Of a stretch of DNA of 64,000 bases, positions 13,606 to 45,751 are shown piece by piece (the stretch's first letter is position 1; each line of letters begins with the position of its first letter). A model generated the notes under the pieces. That model searched no databases, was not told the origin of the DNA, and worked only from the letters and a program-made list of their open reading frames with translations. Made by a program: the position numbers and the translations under genes. Source of the stretch: Syngnathus acus (taxonomy: Eukaryota; Chordata; Actinopteri; Syngnathiformes; Syngnathidae); the NCBI RefSeq assembly GCF_901709675.1, contig NC_051097.1:9960039-10024038 (forward strand), written 5' to 3'.

Positions 13606-16600
13606 GAGTTCTAGACCAGATCAATCCGTTTTCATAATATGAGTTTTAAGGGTATTTACAGGCTGCTATTCTCTGCAGTATTTGTTCAAACTTGCCTTGC
13701 TCCGAGTTCCGCGGCGAGAGACAGGTAAAGCACTTCACGGCTGAAGAGAACAATTAGGCCATATCAGCAGACTGGAGTGCCGGCACTCGTCAAAGTGTTT
13801 GCAATAGCGGCCGGAGTTGGCACCCGGCCACGGCCAACCTCCTCAGACACTCAAAAGTCACCCAGGGTAAGAGCCTGTGCTTTCACCCATAACGTTTTTG
13901 GGCGATGGATGAGAATTAGGGGTGGGGAATAAAAGTCTACCGGGAGAGAGAAAACACTAATAAGGAGGGCGAGGGGAAGATTTAAGTCTTTAATGAGGGC
14001 CGACTGGGGTTATATCAACACGGTGTAGCCGATGATTACGGCCCACCTAGTGCAAAATTATGGGTGGCCTGTTTTCGGTTCTTTTCTGCCATTTTGTCGA
14101 CAGTTGTTTCTACGTTGGAGTCTGCAAGTTGGATCATGGATGTCAGCAGATAGGGGCGTCAAAAGCAGCCGAAAAAGGGAGTGAATACTTTTGATTGGAG
14201 CTGTCAAGGCTCAGCTGTAGTTTTCGCCAGTCTGTCTGATTGCAACGTGTCTTGACAGGAACTCAAACTTTGTGAATGTTGGAATGTGAGGAGCTTTTTT
14301 TTTTTTTCCGTCTACAAAAGGCACTTACTCATTCTTGGGTTACCATGCGTCATAAGGTGGGATGCCATGCGAAGAAAGCACCTGCCGTATATTTCCGACA
14401 AAATTCGAGCCATATCGAGGTTTACTGAATTCAACTATAGAGGTCCAATCTTTTTATTTTGAGATAACGTAGCGTGACATTGACTGAACAGTGAACCACG
14501 GGGCTCCACGGAAGACTGAATGAAATATCAGCTCTCTGTTGTCATGGTGATATAGATATCAGCATAAAGACTCCCCCAAAATGAAGTAGCGACTCCCGTG
14601 TTATTTTGGGCTCCGGGTTTTACGCAACCGTCTGACTCGCTTGGGATTTTTGTTGAATTTCTCGCCGCTTTCCTTTTTACTGACTCTGAAGACTTGTGGG
14701 GAAATGCTAATGACGAGCGTCTTATCCTCAGTCTGCTGTGGAGCTCTGTGTATTTCAAAACTGACTCACCTGTCTCTCCTAAAAGTCCTTGTGAAAAAAT
14801 ATATATACTTGGTACCTTGAATCAAGAGGAAAATAAAAACAAACAACCAGTTTTTGACCAGGAACCAAAGCCATTAATCGTATTTTTTTCCATACCGGTT
14901 GCCTCCCACCCAAAAATGCGGTAAAAAAGACGGGGAAAAAAAGAGAAGAGAATTCTGTCAGTTTCATGGAATGAATATAAAAACTCTATTTCGCCTGCAC
15001 TAACTTGAGTCATCCACACCAAACTTCAAACTTCCAAAAGTTGACAACTCTCTTCTTTCAAAAAAAAACTGCAAATGAGGAGAGCTTTTTTTTTTTCCTG
15101 CCCATTACCAGCTTGTAAAAATCTCAACCATCAACAAAACACAACTGTGCTGCGAGTGTTTCATCATAATAGCACATGGCGTAATTTCGAAGGCGGCTTT
15201 TATCCCCCCGCAACATGCCGTATCTCTCAATCATCCATTCATACAAAACATCCAAGACCGCAAAAGCAGGACACAAATTGGCAAATTTCCTCTGCACATT
15301 CACACCAAACAACAGAGGATAAGAACGATGAGACGAAGAAGTATTGTTTGGGAAGAGAAGAGACGATAGGATGGAGTACGGAGGCGGTAAATAAAAAAAA
15401 AATGATGGCGGACTAATTTGTTTATTTCTGTTACATCAGTTGACAGGCTTGAACAACGTCCATTTGATATTGTCCCCCTTTTAAATACATTTGTGTGCGT
15501 TGGCATCCACGCCAGCGTTCTCGTCTCAGATGCTCGAACAACTTCCAAAAACGTCATTTGAGGATACTTTCCTAGCCTTTTCTCTGACCTTCCATTCTCT
15601 AGTGTGAAAGCAGGAAATGAAGAGAACACTTTTTCCCCCTCCTCTTGCTCTAATCTCACTCTGGCAGGCGAGAATTAGCAAACTAACACACACGCGCTCG
15701 TTTGTTTTTGACTGTCGGACATTTTCTTGCGAACATCATTTGATTCATGTGAATGTAGTAGATGGCCCATCAGAAGATGTTGTCATAATATTGGATAAAT
15801 GTTCCATTTTCATCCAAGAGGGTTGGAGGGGATAGTCGAGAATGAATGAGACCGAACAAGATCTACCTTCCAATAGAAGTGGAAACTGGCTGAGAATGGA
15901 AGTTCCTCCCCAAAGCTTCCCTCGCACCCCCTGCCGAGACCGACAATGGCAGATTGGCAACTCTAATACCGCAGCTCTTTTTATCTGCTTGAATTAAAAC
16001 CCCAATTGGAAAGGGCTTGTGGGAATTGCTGGCTCATGAAGAGCTCTTTTATTTATTTGTTTATTTTTACGGGAATTATGTGTGTGGGCGCGTTTTAGGG
16101 GGAAAAAATGTAATTGGAGGAAAAGAAGCCTGAGGGGTATCAGTCAAAGGATTATACACTGAACTAATACAGCCTGATGCAGAGCTGTTGTTTGGCCTTT
16201 ATTAAGAAGGATGTGTGTTTGTTTTCAAAAGGATGAGGCCTGTGTGTGTACGTGTATGTGCTGCTCACAGGAAGTGCTCAAGAGGCAAGCAGGATGTGCA
16301 GGAAAATGTTTGGCTGAGTTGAGTTGGCAGCCAGCGAGCTGCGCTGAGAAAGGCACAACACAGTGACGCAAAGATTTTTTTTTTTTTGCAAAATGCCCTT
16401 GTAAGAAAAAAAACAGGAGACATGTTCATGCAAGTTAGGAAAATTTCGGAATGAGACACATAACCGCGGAGAATAACAACAGGATAAATGTGTTTATACT
16501 GTAAACTTATACTGGTAACTGTAAAACACTATCAGATCTGGCACGCCTGTTAATACGTTGATTGGAAAAAAAGACTTAAGTACGATTTCGTAAATAGTCA

Positions 16601-16747
16601 TACTGTGATGTCAAAGAACTATAAATACTCTTATTTCTGTGTGGGAGCAAGTTAGACCCGATGTTGGTGTTTTCGCAAATGAGGCTTGCGCCGCTGTGGG
16701 AGTGGTCAGAACAACACACTCAAAATATATTATTTCCTCCTGAACAG

Positions 16748-35218
<18,471 letters not shown>

Positions 35219-36329
35219 TAACGGAGAGGACGGCGCTCGTCATCTGCCTCCTCTTTGTTTCCCAGCAGGGTCCTGTTTTTTTTTTAAATGTCCCACCTTG
35301 ACTAAGACACATCATGTGATGGTGAACATCCCCCCCCCCCTACGGAAACAACAATTTCATTATAGGTGTGTTTTTATACCTTGTAAAGAATTTTCAATCA
35401 GAACTATATCTCAGAAGAGCACGCGGTGGAGAGAAGACAAAAGCAATGTACTGAGCCATTATTAGCATTTTCCCAGCATCTTGACGAGATGATTGAGCAT
35501 CTTCACACATTGAAGAAAAAAAAAAAAAACTTTCAGGGTGGGTGCACACAAAAACATGGTGTGGACGTCATGTTGAGACCCTCAGCCTGGTGAGCAGGAC
35601 AATCTTACAGACACTTGGAAAAAAACAAACCTCCCCGACTGGACTCAACACGTCTTGCACTAGTTGTTTCAAGAAAAAAAAAAAAAGGAGAGGGGTGGGG
35701 GGGGTGTCAGCTTTCCGGGATGTGGAACTTAACAGGTGTGCTACAAAGACTGCAAGTGTTCACGAACCTCAGGTGTCCTGGCCCAGTTCCAAACCGATCC
35801 AACCATGTCTTACTGTATCAACAACACTGTGCAAAAACATCGTCGGCCAGGGCAACGTTTACCAATCAGCCTAAGCAGGAACAATCTTTGGATCCATCTT
35901 GGGAGTGGGCGGGGAAGGGGCGGGGCTTATGTCATGTACGTACAATCTGCACGGTTGTTTGTGCACACAGGAAGAAGCCAAGGCATTCTGCCTTTTTTTT
36001 TTTTTTGTATGGCGTATGAACTTTGCAAGGTAGCAAGTGTCACCTTTGTTCATTTCACCAGCCCCCCCCCCCCTCCCCCCCATCATTGATGTGAATTCCG
36101 ACCTCTCAACACTGCAGCTGTTAGCTTCTCAAGATCACCTCATCTCTTTCTACGCAGGAAGTTACAACCAGAAACAGTATTTACATGTTTGTTTTATTTT
36201 TTTGGGGTTCCATTTCAGATCAGCACGATTACCTCAGTTTGTTGAGCCTCCTCATCCGGGCTCGCCCCGCTGACATCATCCATAGAAAGAGAAGCGCTTG
36301 TCATTGCAGCCGAGCGCTCTCTTTCTCGC

Positions 36330-36359
36330 TTTGTTTGTTTGTTTGTTTGTTTGTTTGTT
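36330..36359. repeat. (TTTG)n microsatellite in the rxra 3' UTR
   Basis: About seven TTTG units in the predicted 3' UTR. Expected to vary in length between individuals. Confidence 0.8.
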
Positions 36360-38659
36360 ACTTTGCACTTAACCTCATGACAGAGCCGATGTCAACACAT
36401 TTGACCTCCGGGGTGGGAATCTGGCCCGTGGCCCAATCAGGACGGTCCCACTTATTTTCCCCTCTCTGTCTCGGCACCATTGGTCCACGATGAAATATGA
36501 AATGTTTTCCATATGTCCGCTCATATTCTGCTGTTGCAGTGGCGTTCATTTTGCCCGCGCCGTTTGGCTTGATGGAAAGTTGACCATGCAAATATTTTGC
36601 TCTCCTCGCACCCCCACTCACTCATTTCTGGCTTTACATTTTTTTTTTTGTATATACAGTATCTATAGATAATGGAGTCAAGGAAACATGTTGAATATGA
36701 GAGTGGAAAAAAGAACACTAGAATATCTTTTTTTTTTTTCATCTGCATGTTCTTTCTTTCATAAGCACTTTGAAGCAGTCAGGACCTGAGCACTGTGTTG
36801 CGTTAATACTTTGGAGGTGTAACAGAGTCCGGGCTGTGCCACTTGAATCGATCTATTAACATTTCAGATAGTTTTCTTTGATTATAAAAACTTCAATCCA
36901 CATTCTGATCTTCAGGTTAATGAGCTTCACGCTAATCGCATTTGCTCTAAAAAAAAAACATTATGGGAGGGAGAAAATCATCAAAACATAATTGTATTTT
37001 TTTTTCATTTAAATTTTAAACTTTTTATTTTATTGTCAACATGGCCCAAATACTCCCAAAGAAAAAAAGCAATTAACAGTCCATAATGATTCTTGTGGCA
37101 ACCTGAAGACTCTGCTACTCTCTGACCAGGACACCAATGACGTCATGTTTGGTTTGGTTTCAGTCTGTTTTGTTGTTGTTGGTCCCGAAGGAAGTTCTGG
37201 ACACATGCGTGTAAAACTCTTTTGATTAAGGTCCACTTTCACAGAAGGCCTTCAGCAGGGTAAAAAAAAATCGGGTCGGATTACAACCCCCTTTAAAAAG
37301 CAAGCTTCTCAAAAAGCCTGTTAAAACGACAGGCGAGCTTTTGGCGTCCTCTAGCGGAAAATGTCTGCACTGCAACATAACGTTTTTAATTCCTTTTTTT
37401 TTATTCCCCCATCTTTTCAGAGGCGGCACTTTCTCACAGGGTTTATGTGGCACAGTTTGTGCTTGCTATTGCCAAAAAGGGAGAGAGAGAGTAAGAGAAA
37501 AGAGCAATAACTATTCATGACTTATTGGCATGTCTCTGCAAGCAAGGTGGCCTGTATTATTATTAATATTAATACTAATAACTATCCAGGTGACAGTATT
37601 GACTGCCAGTGTGAGCTCAGTTTACAGAACAGTATTTATATAATAATTATGCATACATAAGAATAGTTTGTATATTGAAAAAAATCCATTTTTAGGGGAG
37701 GAGTCTTGCAGCTTTTGAGTCAGAATTTTTAGCCGCTAATTTCCCAGACATAATTTAGAATGGGAGGGGGCGGGGGTTGCTTCTTTGGAGACTGTGATGG
37801 TTGACACATGCAGGTCTTGTAAGCCATAAAAAAATGTGGATGACGTGTAAAACCGCCCCCAACAAGAAATCAAACATGACATCAAATGATAACCTTCATA
37901 GACACTTCATAATGTAAAAAACTATATTTTGTTAATATGTATATGTGTATATATTTATAAATAAATATATCAGCAGAACTGTTCCTTGAGTATTTCCAGC
38001 AGCAAAAGTGAGAGGAGTCTTTCAGACCAAAATGATTCCACGAGTTTTCTGGTGTTTTTATGCGATTATCAAGGAAGGGCAATTTTGTGCATTGCTGCCT
38101 TTCTAAGAAAAAGGAAAAAAACAACCAGCAGAATCCCAGTAGCCCAAAATGTGTACGATAAACAAAAACCAGCTTTTCAGATTAATGGGACCTCTAAACT
38201 GTACAAAAAAAAGATGGTTAGGGTGTCAGGATGTGACCCTCCTGAAAATGTGTTTTGCTTGGCAATTGTATGTTCAAAAAAGTGATCAGGAAAAAAAAAA
38301 GCTGACCTTGTGACACAATCACTGCTTTGTTTGGTGCTGACAGTAAACAATTCAAGACAATGTAAAAGTTTAAAAAAAAAAAACTTGAAGATCTATTTTT
38401 GTAGAAAAGTAAATTTTATCCCTTGCTTCTGTAATTGTTTTTGTCCCGTTCTTCTTGTGGGCTGATGTTTACGCAGACAATAATGTTGAGGAGGAGCCAG
38501 CACCTTGCTAAGAAACTGTGGCTTTTACTTTGCTGTGTTCGACTTATCGCCGCCGAGTGGCAAACTGTCCCGTCATACTTTTTGTGTCGACTTTTAAGGA
38601 GATGAAATTTTTGTCATCTGTTCTTTGTGTGTTGTCCAATGAAATTTCATGGACAGCGA

Positions 38660-38665
38660 AATAAA
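38660..38665 (+). terminator. rxra: Candidate rxra poly(A) signal AATAAA
   Basis: Canonical hexamer in the narrow gap between the convergent rxra and wdr5 transcripts. It is followed by an A-rich run, so the exact cleavage site cannot be judged. Confidence 0.4.
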
Positions 38666-38836
38666 AAAAATTATTAAAAAAAAACCAAAGTCAACACTGC
38701 TGCTGGATTTTTCTCAATACAACTTCCATAGCGCCCCTAGTGTTCTAACTGAGACACTCCACAACTTAATTAGCAGATGTTTCAATGACAGTAGTAACGG
38801 AAACAAAAACAAGGAATGTAATGCATTGGTAACTTG

Positions 38837-38842
38837 TTTATT
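38837..38842 (-). terminator. wdr5: Candidate wdr5 poly(A) signal AATAAA
   Basis: TTTATT on the plus strand reads AATAAA on the wdr5 strand, about 470 bp past the wdr5 stop. A second candidate lies closer to the stop, near 39166. Which one is used cannot be decided from sequence. Confidence 0.4.
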
Positions 38843-39311
38843 AGAAAACCAAAGTCAAGGTTGACATCACTAGACAAGAACAATTACATAAAAGGCAAAA
38901 AATTCCAACCTTTTGTTTCACAGAACATAAATGATTTGTCGTGAACTGTGTTGATATCCAGGTTAAAAGTTCTGCCCAATAATTCTGAAACACTAGAAAT
39001 GGTGAAATGAATTTGTTACACAAGTCATCCATTTTGCTTAACGACAAATTGTGTGTGTGGGCGGAGGGGATGTCAGGACACAAAACCACGTAGAATGAAG
39101 AAATTACACGTCGCGCAGAACAAATTGCCAAACTGATTTTTTTCGTTGTTGCTTCACCAAGGGGATTTATTTGTCGCATCACTGTTAAAGTTCCTTCCCT
39201 GGAAGTTCTGCATCCAGCAGAAGCTTACTAGTGGGAAGAAAAAGTCCTTTTTCCATATATAAAAAAAATAGAAAAAAAAAAGTGTTAAAAGGAGAAATAT
39301 GAAGTGGAGCT

Positions 39312-41274
<1,963 letters not shown>

Positions 41275-41429
41275 GGCAATGGAGCGAGCATCAACTGTGC
41301 ACTGTCAGTAGTGTGGAGCGGCGGCATTTGTCATAAAAACATAAACAAGAATTACTCACTCAAAGATAATGCGGTGGAAAATGTCACAAAAAGTACAATT
41401 AGGACTGGTTTTTCATTTTCCCAAGACAC

Positions 41430-41490
41430 AGTGCCATCTAGTGGAGTAAAAAAATGGTTCATGAAGCAAAATTTGCTTCGTTTGATCATC
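41430..41490 (+). repeat. Partial copy of the GAAGCTTCAT-type repeat
   Basis: AGTGCCATCTAGTGGAG, then AAATGGTTCATGAAGCAAAA, sharing its layout with the copies at 48591 and 51014. It lies between the wdr5 start codon and the predicted 5' noncoding exon. Confidence 0.45.
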
Positions 41491-41815
41491 ATTAATTAAA
41501 ACTGGCTCATTGTTATTGATTATCAAATCTATCTATCAAGTTTTGGATGGAAACGGAGCTGCAACGGTACCCTCATATGCAGCTCGTATAGTCAAGCTGA
41601 CAGGCTATGCTAACGCAACAGTCTTACTAAAATATTACTCGGCGTTTTGCACGTAAACAACAATTTTGCAACCTCGAAGTTTTCTGAATTTATAATTAGA
41701 TGCAAGAGCTGCAAGTGGTGATGTAGCCGACTACTGCTGTTGACAAACTGAGTTAGCCAATATGGAGGGGCCCTCATTGAACACAATGAGGCGTCGTACA
41801 AACATCGATACTCAC

Positions 41816-41990
41816 CGGGATTTAACGGAGTTTAGGTGTCCGATTGCTGCTCTTCATAAAGCACCGCTCAGACTATGTGCATTTATTTTAGAGTTCGGAC
41901 AATTGGGGAGAGCCGAATTGGTTCGCCGCTAGATGATTGCTAGCAAAATCTGCGGGGGAAAGCGGGGAATGTGCTGCTGCAGCGCTGCCT
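41816..41990 (-). other. wdr5: wdr5 5' noncoding exon (predicted; upstream edge uncertain)
   Basis: On the minus strand a strong splice donor, CCG|GTGAGTATC, ends at 41816. It lies about 540 bp upstream of the wdr5 start codon, and acceptor-like CAG sites occur just before that codon near 41300. The donor sits directly downstream of a GC-rich segment with an NRF1 palindrome. A first noncoding exon spliced to the exon carrying the ATG is therefore likely. The transcription start is a guess. Confidence 0.5.
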
Positions 41991-41993
41991 ACA

Positions 41994-42003
41994 GCGCATG
42001 CGC
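41994..42003. promoter_or_regulatory. NRF1-type palindrome in the presumed wdr5 promoter
   Basis: GCGCATGCGC is the core of the NRF1 consensus and is typical of TATA-less housekeeping promoters. It lies about 180 bp upstream of the predicted first wdr5 donor, in a locally GC-rich patch, and no TATA box is evident. The match is seen directly; the promoter function is inference. Confidence 0.55.
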
Positions 42004-42009
42004 GGAAAT

Positions 42010-43035
42010 CTCATGAGCTACGGAATGCCAGGAGGGACAGAAAGGTGTTAAACGGGTTCAAAGAGTTCCATAAATAATATGAGTAAAGAATTTATTATTG
42101 TGTGAATTGTTCTCTTGCTTTAATTTTGTGCTTTATACAGTAACTACTAGTTTTACAAATATTAGTTACTAATATTTGTAAAATTGTCTACATAAAACTC
42201 AGTTTTATCACAAGTACAGCATGTACTTTGAAATCAGCTTAAATCATAGGTGGACTGTCTAAATTATTTTATCATCTGATCAAAACATTTCTCTTTTTGC
42301 ACAATTAAGTGGCAGTCACAACTGTTTTCCAGCCTGTTGCATGTCATCACAAGTCTCCTCGTTGAAGTAAATGAGGGGAGTTGAGTGCTGGCCTTATTGG
42401 AAGCAAAATGCAAAATTCAGAGGCCAAGAAAGTCAAAAGTATTTTTTAAAAGTCTGATCCAAAACCCTAATAAAATATGAACAAGATCCATCCATCGTTT
42501 CCAACGTTTTTATTCATTTTTTTGTTCATTGTGCCTTTATTGTCATAATCATGACATGTTACACAAACAGTGGCTCAGGTTAACAATTGACAAACATCCT
42601 ATTTAGCTACTAATTACTGTTTGACATGAACATTGTACAGATGCACATGTTGCTACAAAGACACCAAGACCCGCATTAGCGTGACGAGCTTGCTAATGTT
42701 AAGCCTGTTTTGAATCAATAAGTTTCATTCACTTTGTGAATATCTGGCATCCCACGGGGATACATCTTGTTTTTGGGGTGTGTGCATAATATGGCTAGCA
42801 GTTTTATTTGGAATGTCCTCACACACTTCCATCTTATGTTTCATTATTCTTGTTCTTGTTGTAACTGGTGTTCTAATCAAAAACAATACAATAAAATACT
42901 AAAACATATTTTTTTCTTTTTTACACATTTAAATGTTTCTGAATGGAATTATTTACATATTTTAAATAACAAATACTGATACAAAAGGGCTGCCTGCAGC
43001 ACCAGCAACCATAATGACGGAGCATCAAAAGTTGA
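42010..43035. other. Intergenic gap between wdr5 and the HMG-box gene
   Basis: This stretch holds the presumed 3' UTR of the HMG-box gene and the head of wdr5. Minus-strand AATAAA motifs occur at 42803-42808 and again near 42509 and 42536, any of which could end the HMG-box transcript. A short inverted repeat around ATTAGTTACTAATATTTGTAA lies near 42160-42180. No coding similarity is seen. Confidence 0.45.
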
Positions 43036-44812
43036 CTAGGCACACCCCAGCATATGTAAGACTTTGTCAGCAATACGCATTTTTTCAGACTCGTCGCTGG
43101 TTTGAGGAGTTGGAGCTTCACCTGGAGAATCTGGATCTGGAACAAGAAAAAAAAAAACTCGAATGAATTCCATTTTTACTTTGTGAGTGATTTGTGAATT
43201 TCCCACCTGCAATACTGGTGGCTGTGACGCTACGTCTCCTCCTCTTATTACCCTGGAGACAAATTAAGTTTGACCTTTTGTCTACGACTAGCGAATTTGA
43301 AAAGTTGGAGGTGGGGCTCACATAGTTGTCACTGCTGGACCACTCTGGATACATCTGGGAATGGAGTTTTTTCTCAGCATCAGCAATTTTATAATATTTA
43401 GCCTGCCCTTCGTCAGTCAGCAACTTCCACTGCGGACATGAAAAAAAAATTGTACTGAATAATTATGCTCAAATATATTTGGAAAGGTAGCAAGCAAGCT
43501 CACCATGTGGCCCAGGACAGTATTGACAGAAGCGCTGTCTTTTAAATTCATCTGTGCTTTGACATGTTGTCTCTGCTCCTTCAGGAAACACATGAAGGCG
43601 TTGGGTGGTTTCTTCACGTATGGCTGGTCCGCATCCCGTACGCGCCGGCGCCTTCGTTTTCTTCTAATGACCAGAAATTTTTTTTTTACTTTGTTTGACA
43701 TGAATGGGTGATTAGGCGCTGAGGTAACAACCAATCCCGGCTCAGGAAAGCAACTGTGATGTCATTTTAAGTCGACAAACAAAATGGCCGCACCGAGATG
43801 ATGAGTCTTACTTTGTGCACGTTATCGGGGGTGCAGTGAAGACAGGAGGGCCAGCAATGTGATAGACCACCCCACCATTCCTATGGAGACAAACAATTGA
43901 ACACGTGGGAGAGGGGATGGGGGACACATTTTGGATTTGCTTTGATGGCGTCGGTCCGATTGAAAAGTCGCACAAATGAAAGGCATCTTACTTTGAGTTG
44001 GAGCTCACTGGAGCAGCGTAGACCGAAGGGCCTGTCATCTGAAACATGTCTCCTCCATTTCTGTATTGATTTATGTGTGTTGTTTAAAACACGATTTGAA
44101 TATCTTTTAAGGATTTCAATGTGACTTACAGCATTCCAGGAGGACACCAGTTGGAGCTTTCCGGAAGCGACCGTCCGGGCACAGATTGGTTCTGGTTGTG
44201 CAAATACAGAAAAATATTAGTCAACACGTGCCTGCCGCGTAACAACATGCCCCCCTTCAGTTCAGGTAGGATACGCTTTTCCAGTAGAATTCCGAGCAAT
44301 TATTTCCCCTATCTGAAAACTATATAAAAGGTAAAAATTGCACGGATACAAACAAGCGTTCAGCTTCTACTTACTATCTTTTGGGCACTCACCTGAGGGC
44401 CACCTGCCTGACTTTTGAGGTCAAACGCGTGCATGCCGTACGGGTTTGACTGCGGTCCTGCCATCATCTGACCTGGCTGCACAAAAGCTGAACTGGGCGG
44501 GACGCACCCACCGTAGCTTCTGCTGTGACCAGTGACCAACTGGCAATGTGTGTCAAACCTGAGCCATGAAGGCACAGGAGGTGGACAGCTTGCCGTGGTA
44601 CACACCATGCCGCTGACCACCTCCAGGAGAGTGGAAACAACTTCCTCCCACTTGAGTTCTGATACAACTTTCTCAAATTCTGCCCTGAGCTGCTCCATAC
44701 TGTCAGAACTAGATCCTTCTGACCCTACTCCTCGCCCTCTTGAAGAACGACAACGGCTGAAGACTACTGGGCCCCTGTGACACACATTAACGGGAAGCTG
44801 CTTTTCAGACAT
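43036..44812 (-). CDS. Divergent TCF/LEF-like HMG-box protein (8 exons, 374 aa)
   Basis: Probable sequence-specific DNA-binding factor. Exons in order: 44812-44393, 44191-44130, 44060-43992, 43880-43812, 43753-43504, 43429-43322, 43252-43207, 43136-43036. All have AG/GT junctions with matching phases and total 375 codons including stop. The HMG box spans about residues 252-326: KKPPNAFMCFLKEQRQHVKA, then NTVLGHM joined to WKLLTDEGQAKYYKIA, then QMYPEWSSSDNY. DNY is spliced to GNKRRRR, matching the DNYGKKKKRKR end and the exon junction I recall for TCF/LEF genes. A strongly basic run (KKKFLVIRRKRRRRR) precedes the box. The N-terminal half is Pro/Ser/Gly-rich and lacks the acidic beta-catenin-binding start of canonical TCF/LEF. 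The box is only about half identical to LEF1 as I recall it. No C-clamp is seen. The start ATG follows the only long open frame, but a 5' noncoding exon is possible. I do not recognise a named orthologue. Confidence 0.85.
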
Positions 44813-45291
44813 TTTGGAGGGTCACATCGTAGATCACAGATAATGGTGTGCTTGTGTTACTCAAAGACAATAATCATTATTAGGGCAGATGATGGCGGTT
44901 TAAATATCAGATGAAATGGCAATGATGGAAATGAAAATGGCAGCCTTGCCCTTCATAGAGCAAGGAACCACATGTGGTATCGTAAAAAAAATTGAAGACA
45001 AAATGAACACTATATCATAAAATGGTTGAACCATGCCAGCCAAAAGGCCATCAGATAATCATTATTATTAATAAACGTTTTTATAAAACTTTTTTATAAA
45101 AGCGACGTTGTGTTCATTCTAGTCGACCGGAATATTAACGTGCCGTTGTGGCAGGCGGAGGTTCTGACGCACCTCGATTCAAACTCAACAAATGACAGGA
45201 TTTGACTTTAATAATTTATCTAAAGCCTTATCTAACCCATATGAGAAAAAAGAAAAAAATACAGGTTCGATGGCCTGACGTAGGATCAAGG

Positions 45292-45677
45292 TTAAGTACA
45301 GTAAGAACTCTCCAGAAACCGCTTTGCTTGGATACAGAGCCAACGCTGATCTGCGTCTGTTGAAATTAAGACGTGGGAAATTAAATGAAATTCTTAATTA
45401 TTGATGCGGTGTGAAATTTGTGTAAATTGTGACGGTTTAAACGCTGACATTTTTTTTTTTTTACTTGGTTGTCAGCGATATGACCACTTCAAAGACGTTA
45501 AAAAAAAGTTGCGCTACTTACGACTGTGATCAACGGCGCATCATTTTCTCCCAATTTGAAGATGTTCCCAATGTGTCTCAGTTTCTCTGCATGAGAGGAT
45601 TTGTGGGATCTCGGCCCACAACCGAATTTTGTGTATAGTGCTCCTAAAATGAGACACCGGCCAGAACCAAAACTCAT
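45292..45677 (-). CDS. Possible small two-exon gene, 74 aa, function unknown
   Basis: Exon 1 (45677-45518) opens with ATG and reads MSFGSGRCLILGALYTKFG, later HAEKLRHIGNIFKLGEND and APLITVV. Exon 2 (45356-45292) follows a good acceptor (TTTCAACAG) and reads ADQRWLCIQAKRFLESSYCT before the stop. The phases join only if the donor GTAA|GTAGCG is used. The stronger overlapping donor GTC|GTAAGT four bases earlier would give a different C-terminus (TQISVGSVSKQSG and onward). Exon 1 begins with a hydrophobic, Arg/Lys-containing, acid-free stretch of about 30 residues that could be a mitochondrial presequence, and paired ETS motifs lie just upstream, as in many mitochondrial-protein promoters. I recognise no family. 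It could instead be an unused 5' exon of the HMG-box gene on the same strand, or chance. Confidence 0.35.
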
Positions 45678-45739
45678 ATGAAAGCCTAACTAACGTATCA
45701 TATAGGAATATGCGTTGCGGGGCAACCACACGACGGGGA

Positions 45740-45751
45740 TTTCCGCTTCCT
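45740..45751 (-). promoter_or_regulatory. Paired ETS-type sites, possible promoter of the small gene
   Basis: The minus strand reads AGGAAGCGGAAA, two GGAA cores six bases apart, as bound by GABP/NRF2-type ETS factors. They lie about 65 bp upstream of the ATG of the predicted small gene and about 1 kb upstream of the divergent BET gene. The motif is seen; its role is inferred. Confidence 0.35.

Larger units (their letters stand above)
1..16747. other. Non-coding stretch, probably rxra intron 1 or upstream DNA
   Basis: I find no exon with recognisable protein similarity here. The only missing piece of rxra is a short first coding exon (about 14 codons in human, starting Met-Asp-Thr-Lys-His), and I looked for it without success, so it probably lies upstream of the window. 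The stretch contains an AT-rich block (about 720-960), a short perfect hairpin (1475-1506), an exon-like island flanked by good splice signals (455-568), a 43-bp interspersed repeat (6630-6672), a nested MITE/hAT pair (9538-9933), an open-frame island (12035-12310) and a retroelement-like repeat (13365-13605). Everything else looks like ordinary intronic sequence. Conserved enhancers could be present but cannot be seen in a single sequence. Confidence 0.6.
35219..38690 (+). other. rxra: rxra 3' UTR (predicted)
   Basis: About 3.4 kb of AT-rich sequence follows the rxra stop codon with no coding similarity. It holds a (TTTG)n tract at 36330-36359, several AT-rich patches and alternative AATAAA motifs near 37958. 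The last strong signal is AATAAA at 38660-38665. A long 3' UTR is usual for RXRA, but the end chosen here is inference. It would place the rxra cleavage site only about 150 bp from the opposing wdr5 signal, so the two genes are tail to tail. Confidence 0.5.

Noticed and set aside
43992-44039. Shorter exon 3 of the HMG-box gene starting at TTTCAG|ATGACAGG
   Set aside because: Joined to exon 2 it gives an immediate stop; the upstream acceptor ATACAG at 44061 restores the frame (NGGDMFQMTGPS).
45541-45729. 62-codon minus-strand frame from a non-ATG start
   Set aside because: It is an out-of-frame shadow of the predicted small gene, lacks an ATG and runs through that gene's likely 5' UTR.
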